64,000 nucleotides of DNA from Notospermus geniculatus (GCA_002633025.1 NMRB01000050.1:701571-765570), one strand, 5' to 3'. Positions 48,651 through 60,632 are shown, counted from the first letter of the stretch. Program-made: numbers and translations. The notes: generated from the sequence alone by a model not told the origin.

Positions 48651-49469
48651 TCTGTACAGAACTTTGTAAATACAATACCAGTAACTGAAATATTCAACAG
48701 TGCACTAGTTTGGCAAGTGAACGATAAACTCATACCGCCCAAGACCTCTCCGAGATTGCCACCAGCCCCCAAGAAATTCAATATTTCGCACCATTTGAAC
48801 GAGAAACGATGATAACTATGAGGTTTGTGAAAGAGGCTGAAAGAATTAGCCAACTTCGCCTTGGGTTTCTATGGTGAAATTACCTTGTTTTTGATCATAT
48901 CCCACAGCATTTACAGAAAAATAATTAGTTTAACCCTCGGAGGTGCAACAGTTGGCAAACGGTTTGTGTCAGGTATGTGATTGAGATTTCATTCAGGAAA
49001 ACATGTATACATGTCCGGATGGAATGGACATTTTGCCACAACCTTACTCATGATGCCAGTTCAGGCAGTAGCCTCAGTCCATACCCCTCTCATATTTCAT
49101 CCCTGATATCTTTCACACGTTTCTATAATCTTATATCTAGCGTGACACTGATGTGATGTCGATAGATCAATCGAATAGGAAATGAGCTCATCCTCATCAT
49201 CTTGGCTTTGGTGCTCACAACGTGATACATGTACCTGGTACATACCAGATTGGAATTTCATATCGGGGAAGACAGACACACAGGACATACTGAGGGAAGG
49301 GTTAATGGCCTTAAACACAGCTGAAAAGTACGTTGGCACAGGTTTACAATAGCAGTGGACAGCAGTGATAATAGTTGAATAAACTGATGACCAATGATGA
49401 TCACATGCAACAAGCCCCTGCTTTTGCTGGAGCGGGGGGTCACATATTTTGACTCTGGTTTTTGAAATA

Positions 49470-49760
49470 TGATAGAGCCATTCTGACCTTGAAGCAGTGA
49501 AGAAGGCATGATACAGAAATGTTGACCTTCAAGAGGCTTGGAAGGGGATGGCCAAATGACCTTGAACTGAAGGACTTTGACCTTGAGGCAGTACAATCCA
49601 GTAATTTGACCTTCCAGAGGTTTGAGAACGATTGGGATGGCCATTATGACCTTTTAAAACTGAAGGACTGTGACCTTGAGGAAACATGACACAGAGAAAT
49701 GGTGACCTTGAAGATGGTTATTATGACCTTGAACTGACGGCCACAACCTTGAACAGACCA
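49470..49760. repeat. Repeat with six TGACCTTGA sites (copy A')
   Basis: Counterpart of 37690-37965; six exact TGACCTTGA sites are again present. Confidence 0.85.
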
Positions 49761-50288
49761 TGTTGAACCACAAGAGGCTTGTGAGGGGTGTGTGGGGGGG
49801 GGGTATTCTGAGCTTGAGGAGAAACCTGCAGGAACTGAAACTGTAGAACGAACAAGTGAGCCGCAGTAAAGACTGATGAGTAGTCACGTCACCGCCACTA
49901 GACAAGAGAAGACATTCGTACTGCCGACTCCTATGAGATTTCAACCATCTAATTCATTTACTCTTATCTTGTTGATGAATAGGCGATCAAAAAACTCTGT
50001 CTAGCTTAATGTCTGCGGCAAGACAGGATGGGGTATGGAGTATCGATCGATTCTCAAACCCTGGTAGAATACTGATTTATTGCTTCAAAATGGCTCACTG
50101 TAATCGACACAATCAATAAATGCACAACAATGTGATAGTTTTACCTAATGGGATGCTGGTGGAGCTACATCGGCATGTGTTACTCATCTCTACAAGTAAT
50201 CATTGGTGTTCACATAGACCTGAAGTCAGCTTTCCATCACCTCAGGTATGGCTGGACCTGCAAGGGTTGAAATCCCCATTGCCATTGC

Positions 50289-50528
50289 CACGCTGGTGAT
50301 TCAAACACAAAATTATTTTATTCGTACGCGAAGTCGTTGACGCATAACTAATGGTGCTTGTCGCATTCGCAGTTCATCTGGTAAATGGAAGGGGTGACGG
50401 GTGATTACATAATAAGCTGTCACCCCTTCTATTTGCCTAAACAACTGCAAAAATAGTCAACACGATTAGTTATGCTTGGGTAAAAATCGCGTACGAAAAA
50501 AAGATTTTACGTTTGAATCACCAGCGTG
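50289..50528. mobile_element. Long foldback element
   Basis: Ends CACGCTGGTGATTCAAAC and its exact reverse complement, continuing inward through TTCGTACGCG, GCATAACTAAT, GCAGTT and GAAGGGGTGAC, so nearly the whole 240 bp folds back. Copy A breaks off with an N (37973) in the right arm of this element. Confidence 0.88.
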
Positions 50529-50529
50529 A

Positions 50530-50810
50530 TTGCCATCCATCTCAGAGATATCCCTCAACTTGGCCATCTACCTCAACAATGCCCCCTAGACATGGCCATC
50601 CATATCCAAGTTACCCCCTAAACTTGGCCATCTATCTCCGAGATTCCCAGTCAACATCCCCATACATTACTGAGATGCCCCCACATGACACAACATGGCC
50701 ATATGCCATGGAATACTCTGACAGCATGGCAATCTACCTCATAGATGCCCCCTCGACATTGCCAGCTACCTCAGAAATGCCCCTTCCATTGGCCAGTTAC
50801 TGGCATAAAT
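50530..50810. repeat. Degenerate 33-40 bp tandem repeat (copy A')
   Basis: Same unit as 38000-38290 with a short deletion relative to A near CACATGACACAACATGGCC. Confidence 0.75.
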
Positions 50811-51492
50811 CAATGTCTGTAGCGGTAGATATTTGCCGATGGTTGAACAAGTAGTGGGTTGTCAACAAAGAAGAAGAAATGAGGAAATAAACAATCAGAA
50901 ACTATTTGTGTTTGATCAACAGCAATGTCAGCATTCGTGCAACACCTTGGTAATGCAGAATGTCCGTGCAGAGCACTTTTAAAGTGAACAATATTGGCCA
51001 ATCTTCAAAACATAATCTTATAATGTTCAGGACACAAATTGGTCAAAAAGTCACCCAAGCCATTCTTATAATCACCAGCAGTCAATCCCAATTTACACAA
51101 AATCATGCAAGAAACCACCCAAATGTCCGAAGTCTGTCTACAAGTTTCCTAATGCTTGAAATCATGACGAGTGTGCCTATGTTTGGAATGTCTAAACAAG
51201 GATTATTTTTAAGCCTGGACAATCTGGTTACCCAAAGAGATTGTGCTATTTGCTGACAAATATCGAGGAACTCTGTCTCAAACCCACTACTGCAGACAAC
51301 AAATGCAGCATATGGGACAGAAGAAATTCTCACCACTCCTTTTGCACAGGAATCATTTGAAACAAATACTCTTCTTGTACCATGTTTGAGAGTTGCAATA
51401 ACTTGGAAGAAATTGACTATAATCGTTGTTCTTTGCTTGATGGGTCTTCACCCAGTTAACGTACATGTAGTAAATGATATAGAACGGGGAAT

Positions 51493-51790
51493 GTGATACA
51501 CAAGAGCCAACCACAAGGGGAAATCTTTCTCTAAACACAGGCACTGTGATACACAAGAGCCAACCACAAGGGGAAATCTTTCTCTAAACACAGGCACTGT
51601 GATACACAAGAGCCAACCACAAGGGGAAATCTTTCTCTAACAGACACTGTGACACACAAGAGCCAACCACAAGGGGAAATCTTTCTCTAACAGGCACTCA
51701 TGACTGTGATAAGAGCCAACCACAAGGGGAAATCTTTCTCTAAACAAGCACTGTGACACATGAACAGCCAACCACAAGTGGAAATCTTTC
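51493..51790. repeat. 53-bp minisatellite, about 6 copies
   Basis: GTGATACACAAGAGCC recurs at 51493, 51546 and 51599 (period 53), followed by AACCACAAGGGGAAATCTTT; later copies are shortened. Minus-strand open frames here are repeat by-products. Confidence 0.93.
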
Positions 51791-52197
51791 CCCACCAAAT
51801 CTGTGACAGAGATGCCAAAGGGAATACCCAACCATAATTCAATTGGTGACTCCATCTCCGAAGATCGATCAAGATATGCTGAACTATTGAGTGTGAGTCT
51901 ATATATACACGCCAGTACATTGCTATGTACATGATGCATAGATCAGAGAATACGTAACAACGGAGGATGAAGAATCTGTCTTAGCTACAAGGACACCCGG
52001 CAACCAACACTGTCAAAAACTACAGGAGGGACAAGGAATGTTAGGAAATCATTTTCACAGACCAGTACCACTAAATTTCCAAATATTTATGATATTTTCT
52101 GTGAAACTTAATTGATGATTGGTCATATTTATCATTTCCATGGAAATTTTTTGGAAATTTTCAAAAACTGCAAAAGTGTGACACAATGGAAACTCAC

Positions 52198-52245
52198 CTG
52201 TCTCGGACTTGGTTTTGCGTTCATCAGGAACAGAATAAAACTCCA
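52198..52245 (-). CDS. Candidate 48-nt exon, unidentified gene
   Basis: Acceptor TATCTCAG, donor CAG|GTGAGT. In phase 0 it reads WSFILFLMNAKPSPRQ; in phase 1 it is also open (EFYSVPDERKTKSET). Phase 0 would match the candidate exon ending at 53399. The splice sites are good but two frames are open, so the protein reading is uncertain. Confidence 0.25.
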
Positions 52246-52891
52246 CTGAGATACTCCAGCAGAATTACCAATGTCTCTCCGTTCACCTCACCACGCTCGC
52301 TAGCGATCCAAATATAAAACCTCAGAGAGACTACCAGGGGTATTGGCAGTTACAAAACACGATTGATATGGTATTTCTAATACAAATAGCAGGCTATGAA
52401 TAATCAATTAACTCACTGTTGCTGATTACAGACAGGACCAGCACCATCTGACATACCCCATGGTAGATTATCTCATCCCTGTCGAAACGAGGTATAGCGC
52501 TTGAGATAAGACTCAACGGCAAGAGACTGCAGGGTTGATTCTTTTATATGTCCTTGATAATCTTGTGTAGCATGACACGTGTGATGACCTCGGGGATATA
52601 TCAAACTCCTTTCACGCAAATCCATAATCAGAAACGTTTCATACCGCGTACGGACAAGAGTTGAATAATTTGGCCATGTTTAATATAAATAGAGGAATGA
52701 ATAATGAATAGCCAGAGGGTTGGATTGAGGAGAAGATTACCAGGGTACGGTGTGTCATAGAAATACTAAACTTAGTATACAAAATCATAGGCTGTTCTGC
52801 TGTAAATGGCTGGGAAATGTCACTGGTCTGTGTTCTTCACAAAATGCAATGAGTACATGAAATAAAATGTAAAAGGTCACCCCATCAGTAA

Positions 52892-54808
52892 TGATGCACT
52901 TTCTGACAAATATACCGGTAGTGCCTTTAATCAGCCCTTTTGAATAAATTCAGCACCCTTTATGTAAAGCATGACGAATTCAATGACAGTGGCTTTTACA
53001 CAAATATCTCTTGGACTTTTTTCTCCTCATCCCTGACTGTCATCTTACGGTATGCCATATGCCAATAATATCCTCTCAAAGAGAGTTGACACATTGCGTC
53101 ATCTTGTATCTTGTCAGCAAAAATAAACCTCACCATTAAATGTAACTTTCAAGATGAATTTACACAAAGTGTGAGACATAAATATTTCCAAGATACCAAA
53201 CTTCAAACGTGAAAGAAGCCTTTTCAATTCTTGAGTAAAAGAATTAGCCGCAGGTGAGCAGTCATTGAAAGGAATGGCAAAGCATGAAAATACTGAGGGT
53301 ATTGCAGCCGCGCTTCAGAAATGCCCATTTTTCTTGATTGACGACCTAGCCCTACAAAACATCAGCAATACATCGACAGACGAGATACTGGTACTTACCA
53401 AAATTTGAGAGTAACTAAAAGAGGGCAGCATTGCCATCGCATCAACATGAGAAAGAATGATGAAGATGGATGTATCATCATTCATCACAAGCTTTCATGG
53501 CTAAACATGAATACCGGTACATCACAACAGACCCGAGTCTGGGGTGGCTATTTTTAATGCCACTTTGTGCAAATAGCATTAAAAAATGTTGATGCTAGCG
53601 CATAGCATAACATATTTAGCAGAAAGACTTGCTACCCCTATTAGTGCGTGTGTGGTGTTATAGATCTGTTTTGAATAATAGATTGGCTATTGATTCCAAG
53701 CTATTTGAATGAGAAAACAACAGGATTGTGTAATTAAGCCATCGGCATTTCGATTCCATGTTTACATTGGCGCAAGCAATGGGAATCTATATAGAGGACA
53801 CAACTGGACACTCACTGTAGTGCCGTTGCTAAAAATATCCAAAATCATTNTGATGCACTTTCTGACAAATATACCGGTAGTGCCTTTAATCAGCCCTTTT
53901 GAATAAATTCAGCACCCTTTATGTAAAGCATGACGAATTCAATGACAGTGGCTTTTACACAAATATCTCTTGGACTTTTTTCTCCTCATCCCTGACTGTC
54001 ATCTTACGGTATGCCATATGCCAATAATATCCTCTCAAAGAGAGTTGACACATTGCGTCATCTTGTATCTTGTCAGCAAAAATAAACCTCACCATTAAAT
54101 GTAACTTTCAAGATGAATTTACACAAAGTGTGAGACATAAATATTTCCAAGATACCAAACTTCAAACGTGAAAGAAGCCTTTTCAATTCTTGAGTAAAAG
54201 AATTAGCCGCAGGTGAGCAGTCATTGAAAGGAATGGCAAAGCATGAAAATACTGAGGGTATTGCAGCCGCGCTTCAGAAATGCCCATTTTTCTTGATTGA
54301 CGACCTAGCCCTACAAAACATCAGCAATACATCGACAGACGAGATACTGGTACTTACCAAAATTTGAGAGTAACTAAAAGAGGGCAGCATTGCCATCGCA
54401 TCAACATGAGAAAGAATGATGAAGATGGATGTATCATCATTCATCACAAGCTTTCATGGCTAAACATGAATACCGGTACATCACAACAGACCCGAGTCTG
54501 GGGTGGCTATTTTTAATGCCACTTTGTGCAAATAGCATTAAAAAATGTTGATGCTAGCGCATAGCATAACATATTTAGCAGAAAGACTAGCTACCCCTAT
54601 TAGTGCGTGTGTGGTGTTATAGATCTGTTTTGAATAATAGATTGGCTATTGATTCCAAGCTATTTGAATGAGAAAACAACAGGATTGTGTAATTAAGCCA
54701 TCGGCATTTCGATTCCATGTTTACATTGGCGCAAGCAATGGGAATCTATATAGAGGACACAACTGGACACTCACTGTAGTGCCGTTGCTAAAAATATCCA
54801 AAATCATT
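52892..54808. other. Contig-end overlap presented as a tandem duplication
   Basis: 52892-53849 and 53851-54808 are near-identical (offset 959) and meet at the N at 53850; I noticed one base difference (GACTTGC versus GACTAGC). One locus counted twice. Any exon inside it, such as 53399-53485 and its twin 54358-54444, should be counted once. Confidence 0.88.
53399..53485 (-). CDS. Candidate exon with strong donor, unidentified gene
   Basis: Ends TTG|GTAAGT, a consensus donor. Upstream the frame is open through HVDAMAMLPSFSYSQIL from an ATG at 53485; an acceptor (GAAAG) just before it would give phase 0. Duplicated by the assembly at 54358-54444. The chosen left boundary is uncertain. Confidence 0.25.
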
Positions 54809-54968
54809 GGTAAGCATACCAATTCCGAATTTATTTGTCTAAATAAACCTTCCTTAAAAAATTTCCTGGGAAAAATTCAGCAAAGATATTGACACACTGT
54901 TTTGCCCCCAAGCACTGCATGCAGGTCTGAATGGCTCAAGGAAAAGAAATAGATAAAATACAACCTAC

Positions 54969-55010
54969 CATGGGATCCATCAGATAAAAATTCCAATCTC
55001 CACCAAGAAC
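54969..55010 (-). CDS. Candidate 42-nt exon, unidentified gene
   Basis: Acceptor ACTGACAG, donor ATG|GTAGGT. Phase 0 at both ends reads VLGGDWNFYLMDPM. An alternative frame is also open. Supported by splice signals and phase only. Confidence 0.2.
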
Positions 55011-55529
55011 CTGTCAGTATTGGTAATCCCAAATATACACCGCAGTGAAGATAGTCTACTTCAGACCAGACGACACTGTCAGACACGGCTCAGCGTGAAA
55101 AACAGCAGCCTTAAGATAACAAACTGACACGTACGCCGACAGAAATGCTTCGGATTTACAATCAATGAATAAGAATGGATGTTAATTCCGTTTGCGAATC
55201 TCATGAATTACATCGGGAAAGTGCTCGGTGTGCTACGCAATAGCGTTAAATTCTCATCTGAGATGGAGATAAGTGGAGTGTCTGAGAGCCAATAAGTTTA
55301 TCAGGAAGTCGAAATGTAAATTTTTCTGCACTCCCAGTTGGGGCTGCACGAGCCGAGAGAGACGACTGACAATGGATTAGCTGAGAAAGAAATTCAGACT
55401 CAGTCTGCCGTATATCATTTGGTAGAGTGGCAACTGCATTCAGCATACCATGCAATTTCATACTATTACTATTTAGTATCAGACTTGCACGAATTGTACG
55501 TAAACTTGTCCCATTTCACAATCAGAGAG

Positions 55530-55625
55530 TAGCTTACCAGGCCATCCATGGTCAGTGCGGTAAAGGGACTCAACACCACTGCCAAAGCGGTAGGTTTGAT
55601 TCTCGGACTTTTTCCTCCCAGCAGC
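55530..55625 (+). mobile_element. tRNA-derived SINE
   Basis: A-box-like GGTCAGTGCGGTAAAGGG and B-box-like GTAGGTTTGATTCTCGG at tRNA spacing, followed by TTTTTCCTCCCAGCAGCAC. The ends do not pair as a tRNA. Confidence 0.5.
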
Positions 55626-58009
55626 ACTCATGGTTGCATAACAAAGAGCATACCTTGCCAATCAAGCTTTTCTCTGTTGCCCCTGGTTTCCATGACCTGT
55701 GATGGCTGTGGGCAGTAGTTTGTGGCATTGGTCTTAGCGTACATGTACATTGTAAAGTCCAAAGGAAATTAACAATCGTGAATTGTCAATTGAGAGCTGA
55801 CTTGCTCAAGAAAATTTGCACATGGAAGGTCATTAGACACCTCTTGATTGCTTGAGCACCCAGTAGAACAACAAAGACTCAATGAGCACCATTAGCCAAC
55901 TACCTCAATGTGAATAGGTATCACCTGTCGTTTTATTGAAATGAAAGTGACATCCCAGTCCTGATCAATTTCCCTAACAAAAGGCATCCACTGTACCTGT
56001 TTTTGGTGTGCTGCCCATTACTGTGGCTATGATCCCCATTCAGAAGGACAAACATGCCCAGAAAACCAAATCAAATTTGATTATTATGTACTCCGTAATG
56101 TCAATGGGCATTACACCAAGCTGTGGCCAATCTGGCATTGGGCTTTCATTTTATTATCTGCATTATTACATACATCCAAGCACCTTCCCTCAACCATACA
56201 TGTATAATAACAATACCACTCAATCTTTTTGACAAGGATAGAGGACCATAAGGAAAACCACATTTTTTTCAGCTGTTCTACTGCAGAAAGCATTCTGTAA
56301 CCCCTGGCAACAACAGTGTTTTGAAGAAAGCAAATGTCCTTCCACAGAGGGTTATAAATAGATAAAGCTTAGATTCTCAGGACATGCCTGCGATCTGGTT
56401 CAAAACTGGTGTATGATGTCTTTGTAGTTGTCGTGTGATGTGTTACCAAGGATTCAGAATGAGCTGTCTGTTTGTGCAGAAATACCTCGATTTCAGGGAC
56501 AGTTCCAGGCAGATTTTAAAGTTATACACAACTGTACATCGCTTCCATTGCAATGTACTATCAAAATAGCTCCAGACATGCCATACTATTGGAGCACAAA
56601 GCCTAACTTCAGGAGCTGTTGATTTGGAAAGCGCTTTAAATTGGGAGCTTAGGCCAACACGCAGACAACGAAATAAAATAAAATCTACCAAATCAAACTC
56701 AAATTGGATCCAGTAATGTGCTTGAACATTCAATTAAAATAATTAAGTGACAGGATAATGATTCTAATGCATTACTGGAGAAAAAAGCACACTCCATCGT
56801 AATGACTTCACCCGATAAGTGGCACTAAATCAATGGTTGAGTACTGCCAAGGGAAGAAATGGGGAGTTAGGGGAAAGCAACAACTGTCTGACTTCATGTT
56901 CAACATCATCAGGAAAGAGGACCCTGTTGTCAGGAATGGAGTCGGAAATGGTCCTCATTCATGACAAACTGTTTGTTATGCGGACCATTTTGTCTGAAGC
57001 GTTTAATTTTTTACAATGAACACAGGAATGAAAGGGCCACTATTCATGGCTGAAACATGAAGAGTGTTATCGCAAATAGTATCACTTTCCTCCAATCCCT
57101 GTACCTGTAATCAAGATCTGAATGAGGCTCCTCAGAATGCATTGCAGCATTTTGAGAGTACAAAGGGGCAAGCGTCAGGCTCAATGAAAAAACTAATTTA
57201 TTGCCTGAGAGAATTTTCATGATAAATGTTGTAGTACACATGGGGTGAAATATGAATAAAATAGAAGAAATATTTCATCTAATTTATTTAAAAGCCAATG
57301 AATGGACTACACAAGTACATAAAACACACAACAAAGCTATGAAATAAGCAGATGATTGACTCAACCCACCATGGTCAAAGGCAGTGATGATCAGCAGTGG
57401 GATAATGATTGATTGAAGTAACACCGACTCTGTATGCTGGATGTACTTGGTAGTGCAAGACAGAGCTATTTCTTCAACTGACCATGTTCCCACAAATCCA
57501 GAGTGGATGCTATCTTGCATGCCTTATGTTACCACTCAAGGGAGGCTGAGCAGTTTAAATAGAACGGAAACTAGAACAATAGATGTTTTAACTTTGTAAC
57601 CCGATTAAACCATTTGGTTTCTACTCTAGGAGTAAAAAGAACTACTTCCCCAGAATTCAAGATAGGGTTATAATAATCAACATGCATCAATGACGTTAGG
57701 TTTGAAGATGAAACAATATCTCACATAAATTGTCAACAGAACTGAGTCATGATTCTTCTTAAAATACACACAGCTTGCAGGCCCTCATTTCTCCCAAGAT
57801 ATCTAACACCTACCACAAAATCTAGAAGCATGAGCACTGAGAAAGCGACCAAATAGGAATGCAAAGAGGCATAGAAAATGTGTGGTGGTGATTACAACAT
57901 TCATGCATGAATTATGTGACATTAGCAAGTATAGAACACTGATAGCAGCGCGGGAGCCCAGCCAAATGGGAGGCAATTACGTTGACGATTGAACAGAAAT
58001 GACCTCTAC
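55626..58009. other. Intergenic or intronic; nothing confidently identified
   Basis: One diverged dispersed repeat near 55760-55835. Minus-strand open frames at 56443-56733, 57044-57241 and 57284-57520 (the last with a hydrophobic SIIIPLLIITAFDHG followed by GTGGGT) were examined; none has a recognisable product or a consistent pair of splice sites. Confidence 0.5.
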
Positions 58010-58107
58010 CTGCATATAACCATCTGCTCTCATCATTTGCTGCTTTCCGGTGGGATGATGGTGTAAATACAGCTGGAGTTGAACAAGACAGTCTAAAATA
58101 GGAGCCC
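58010..58107 (-). CDS. Candidate second exon, unidentified gene
   Basis: 98 nt with a T-rich acceptor (TTTTTGTAACAG) and donor CAG|GTAGAG. In the phase required by the candidate first exon (58575-58638) it is open and reads APILDCLVQLQLYLHHHPTG then KQQMMRADGYMQ, ending in phase 0. One other frame is also open. Not recognised. Confidence 0.28.
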
Positions 58108-58574
58108 CTGTTACAAAAATACAACCAAAACTACACGCTCTGTTTAGACCTAACGCCCATGACTCTGACAGAACGACAAAATAATGAGACGAAGATGTAC
58201 TGACACAGCCTTTATTAGAAGGAACACAGATGCAAGAATAGAAACAGTAGGCACTCCACAAAAATACTAATTAAAACCGTGCAGTAGTACTGACTTAGAC
58301 TGGTAGCTTTTGAAATAAGAGGCGTTTCATTCACATATTCGGCAAGTTTTGTTCACATGGCCGCCATGTTGTTTTTATGTTTCCACGAACTCTGAACTGA
58401 ACTGAAGACGGTCCGGCGCACACACCGACAAAATACCTCGTCTCTGTCACTCTGTAACGATTTACAAATGAAGGTGACTTCTTTCTTGTCATCAGAAATA
58501 ACTCCATCCCACATATGAGGCCATATAAGTTTGTAATAATTAATAAATTATAGTAATAATGCGGGAATTCTTAC

Positions 58575-58638
58575 CTTCCTCAGAGAAAGTGACTTTGACT
58601 GGTTCCCGTGTTTGCCGTTCCACTCCCGCGGCGCTCAT
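58575..58638 (-). CDS. Candidate first coding exon, unidentified gene
   Basis: ATG at 58638 is followed by 21 codons (MSAAGVERQT, then REPVKVTFSEE) and one base before a strong donor, G|GTAAGA. The region is GC-richer than its surroundings. Upstream on the same strand is a CCAAGATGGC motif at about 58740, a YY1-like initiator often seen at animal promoters. An upstream ATG in that motif opens a short frame that stops before 58638. No family recognised; the downstream exon candidates are 58010-58107, 54969-55010, 53399-53485 and 52198-52245. Confidence 0.4.
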
Positions 58639-58656
58639 TCCACGAGATTGGAGCAA

Positions 58657-59350
58657 TTAGACTGGTTCCCGTCTTTGCCGCTCCACCCGCTGGCGCTCCT
58701 GTTCCGCTATACAAAGACAGGTCCGGGGTGCCATCTTGGATGCACGAATGACGTAGTTCTAGGTTATTTATAGAACATCAACAAGGAAACCCCCTATGTT
58801 AAACATCGCGCCCAAACTAAAAATCTCAACTGTCATGACAAATTCGGTAAAACTTTGCAGTTCTCGATAAAATAGAGATTGCTTTGGCGCCGGAATCAAT
58901 TCAGCAGCAGCAAGGGGTACGCATTAGGGCCTAGTATTGAGGCTCTGAAGAAGGCATCGAGAAGTAGTCGTGTATGCCTTCTGTGCGTGGTGATATTGAG
59001 GAGAAAGTGACCCACTCACCTCGTAATATACAGCCCAAAGGCAGCCTCCTGTTATCCCAGTGTCTTATCCCCGCAGGGTCAGTCCAAACACACATGCTAC
59101 ATGCATACCGGTACTATCCTGGGGCTTATACACGTTGATACATGCTCTCTACACGAAATACGCGATCCACGTGCGTTTTCTATATTTAGTAAAACGGTCA
59201 AAACATTGCGCAAATACCTGCGCAGAACGTATGCGCAACAAGGATGCGCAGTAGATTCGGCCGGAATCCCGGCCCAAGATGGTGCCCCGGACCTGTCGTT
59301 GTATAGCTGAGCGCCAAAAATGTGCAGCGGCAACGACGGGAACCAGTCTA
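58657..59350. repeat. Inverted duplication around a candidate promoter
   Basis: 58657-58740 and 59273-59350 are diverged reverse complements: both contain ACTGGTTCCCGTCKTTGCCG, TATACAAMGACAGGTCCGGG and CCATCTTGG in order. A third partial copy of the first block lies at 58597-58625 in direct orientation. The two CCAAGATGG motifs point away from the roughly 530-bp centre? No: each reads outward from its own inner edge, minus strand at 58740 and plus strand at 59273, i.e. divergently. Confidence 0.8.
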
Positions 59351-59401
59351 GGAGCAATCGTCTTCGACTCGGAAGCTTTCGGCAACCTTCGGGCAGCACC
59401 T

Positions 59402-59535
59402 CGTCCGTATATAGCGGATTAAGTTCGACCACCATATGGTCGGTGATCAGGTCAGAAGTGATGCGGTTCGTCCGTATATAGCGGATTAAGTTCGACCACC
59501 ATATGGTCGGTGATCAGGTCAGAAGTGATGCGGTT
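59402..59535. repeat. 67-bp direct duplication
   Basis: Two apparently identical 67-bp units beginning CGTCCGTATATAGCGGATTA, back to back. Each contains CACCATATGGTC. Confidence 0.95.
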
Positions 59536-59740
59536 GTAGCATTGCGCAGACTAGAAATAGTTCCCTTATAATTTTTTATCTAACTGATGTTGTGTTTGAA
59601 CAAAATGAGTTATTTCGCAATAAATATTTATATAAAAACGTTTGAGTTGTTAAACTGTGCATTTTGCAACGATTTTTATTGAAAAATTCGTATGCATTAG
59701 GTGACTGTTTCTCCCTCCCCACCTCGATCACGAAACAACA

Positions 59741-59808
59741 ATGGCCGCCATAGCTTCACCACTTGAGAAGTTCAACGTGCTGTTATAGCGTGACTAACCC
59801 TTCATCAG
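59741..59808 (+). other. Possible plus-strand 5' exon
   Basis: AACAATGGCCGCCATAGC followed after about 50 bp by a strong donor, CATCAG|GTAAGG. The frame from this ATG stops (TAG) before the donor, so it would be non-coding or an upstream ORF. Only a suggestion. Confidence 0.2.
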
Positions 59809-60038
59809 GTAAGGTAACATGTTTCAAATCATTTTTCTATATGTAGCAACATTCACAATGCCTAATTGGTGACTTAGATCATTCAAATGGATAGTTTGAA
59901 CAGTCTTGTCGAACCGATCTTCATCAAAGTAGTTCACGGAGCAATATGGCGCTGTCCGATATACGTCAGAGTTACGATGTTGGCACGAATCGTTCTCTGA
60001 CGTTCAGATTGGAGATTGGAGCGGCAACATTCTCGTCC

Positions 60039-60069
60039 CCAGAGGTGATACGCAGGCTTTCACCTCTGG
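60039..60069. repeat. Perfect 10-bp inverted repeat
   Basis: CCAGAGGTGA and TCACCTCTGG separated by 11 nt. Lies in the open stretch 59946-60236, which also contains the palindrome below. Confidence 0.75.
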
Positions 60070-60148
60070 CGCCAACCGATTTACGGCAAGATTGGCGGCA
60101 AGAAAATCGCGTGAATGGATTCTTAGCCTTAGGTGTGTCCCTACCCTT

Positions 60149-60185
60149 ACGCGATTCGTTGACGCATGCGACAAGCGAATCGCGT
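60149..60185. repeat. Palindrome ACGCGATTCG/CGAATCGCGT
   Basis: Exact 10-bp arms with a centre containing GACGCATGCG; preceded and followed by GGTGTGTCC. May be the tip of a MITE; suggests the open frame over it is not a gene. Confidence 0.7.
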
Positions 60186-60223
60186 CAGGTGTGTCCGTAC
60201 CCTAACTGCGGCTTGTATGACAC

Positions 60224-60331
60224 AATGGCTGATTAAGGTAGCAAAATGCTTTTACTTCAAGTTTTGCAATACATTTACATTGGACATTGCTGTGTAAAAG
60301 CATTTGCTAACTTTTATGAATACCAGCCAAT
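60224..60331. mobile_element. MITE, opposite orientation to 16294-16419
   Basis: Arms AATGGCTGATTAAGGTAGC continuing into AAAATGCTTTTAC, and GTAAAAGCATTTGCTAAC continuing into ATACCAGCCAA. The reverse complement matches the element at 16294-16419, including the interior GTCCAATGTAAATG. Confidence 0.75.
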
Positions 60332-60632
60332 ACGTGACTTCATGTCCGAATGCCGGAATGGTATGCTACTCTCTAAAAGCCTACTTGATGCGCACTATAT
60401 GAAGTAGTTCGAGCCTCTGCGGTGTTTTTCTTTTTTTCATGCCCTCACATTTTTTATTTATTTGTGAAACAATAGTCGACAGATATAGGCCTACTCCGCC
60501 ATTTTTAGCTCAGCTATCTGCCACCAAACACTTCTGTGTTGTTATAGGCCTCATCTACATGAAACTGATTACAGCTTACAACCGTCGCAATAAAAGCCGC
60601 CGCTGGATTTATTATGATGTTCGTGTAAAACT

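Larger units (their letters stand above)
38839..51282. repeat. Copy A' of the duplicated segment
   Basis: The longer and better assembled copy. It carries three elements not seen in A: a 149-bp hAT-like MITE (40231-40379), a 533-bp MITE (44438-44970), and a 197-bp TA-flanked MITE (41736-41932, in the part where A has a gap). After 51282 the sequence is unique. Confidence 0.9.

Noticed and set aside
51493-51790. CRISPR-like regular spacing
   Set aside because: Repeats are directly adjacent with no unique spacers, in a eukaryotic intron-rich context; it is a minisatellite.
51637-51939. Minus-strand frame of about 100 codons
   Set aside because: Mostly 53-bp minisatellite sequence.
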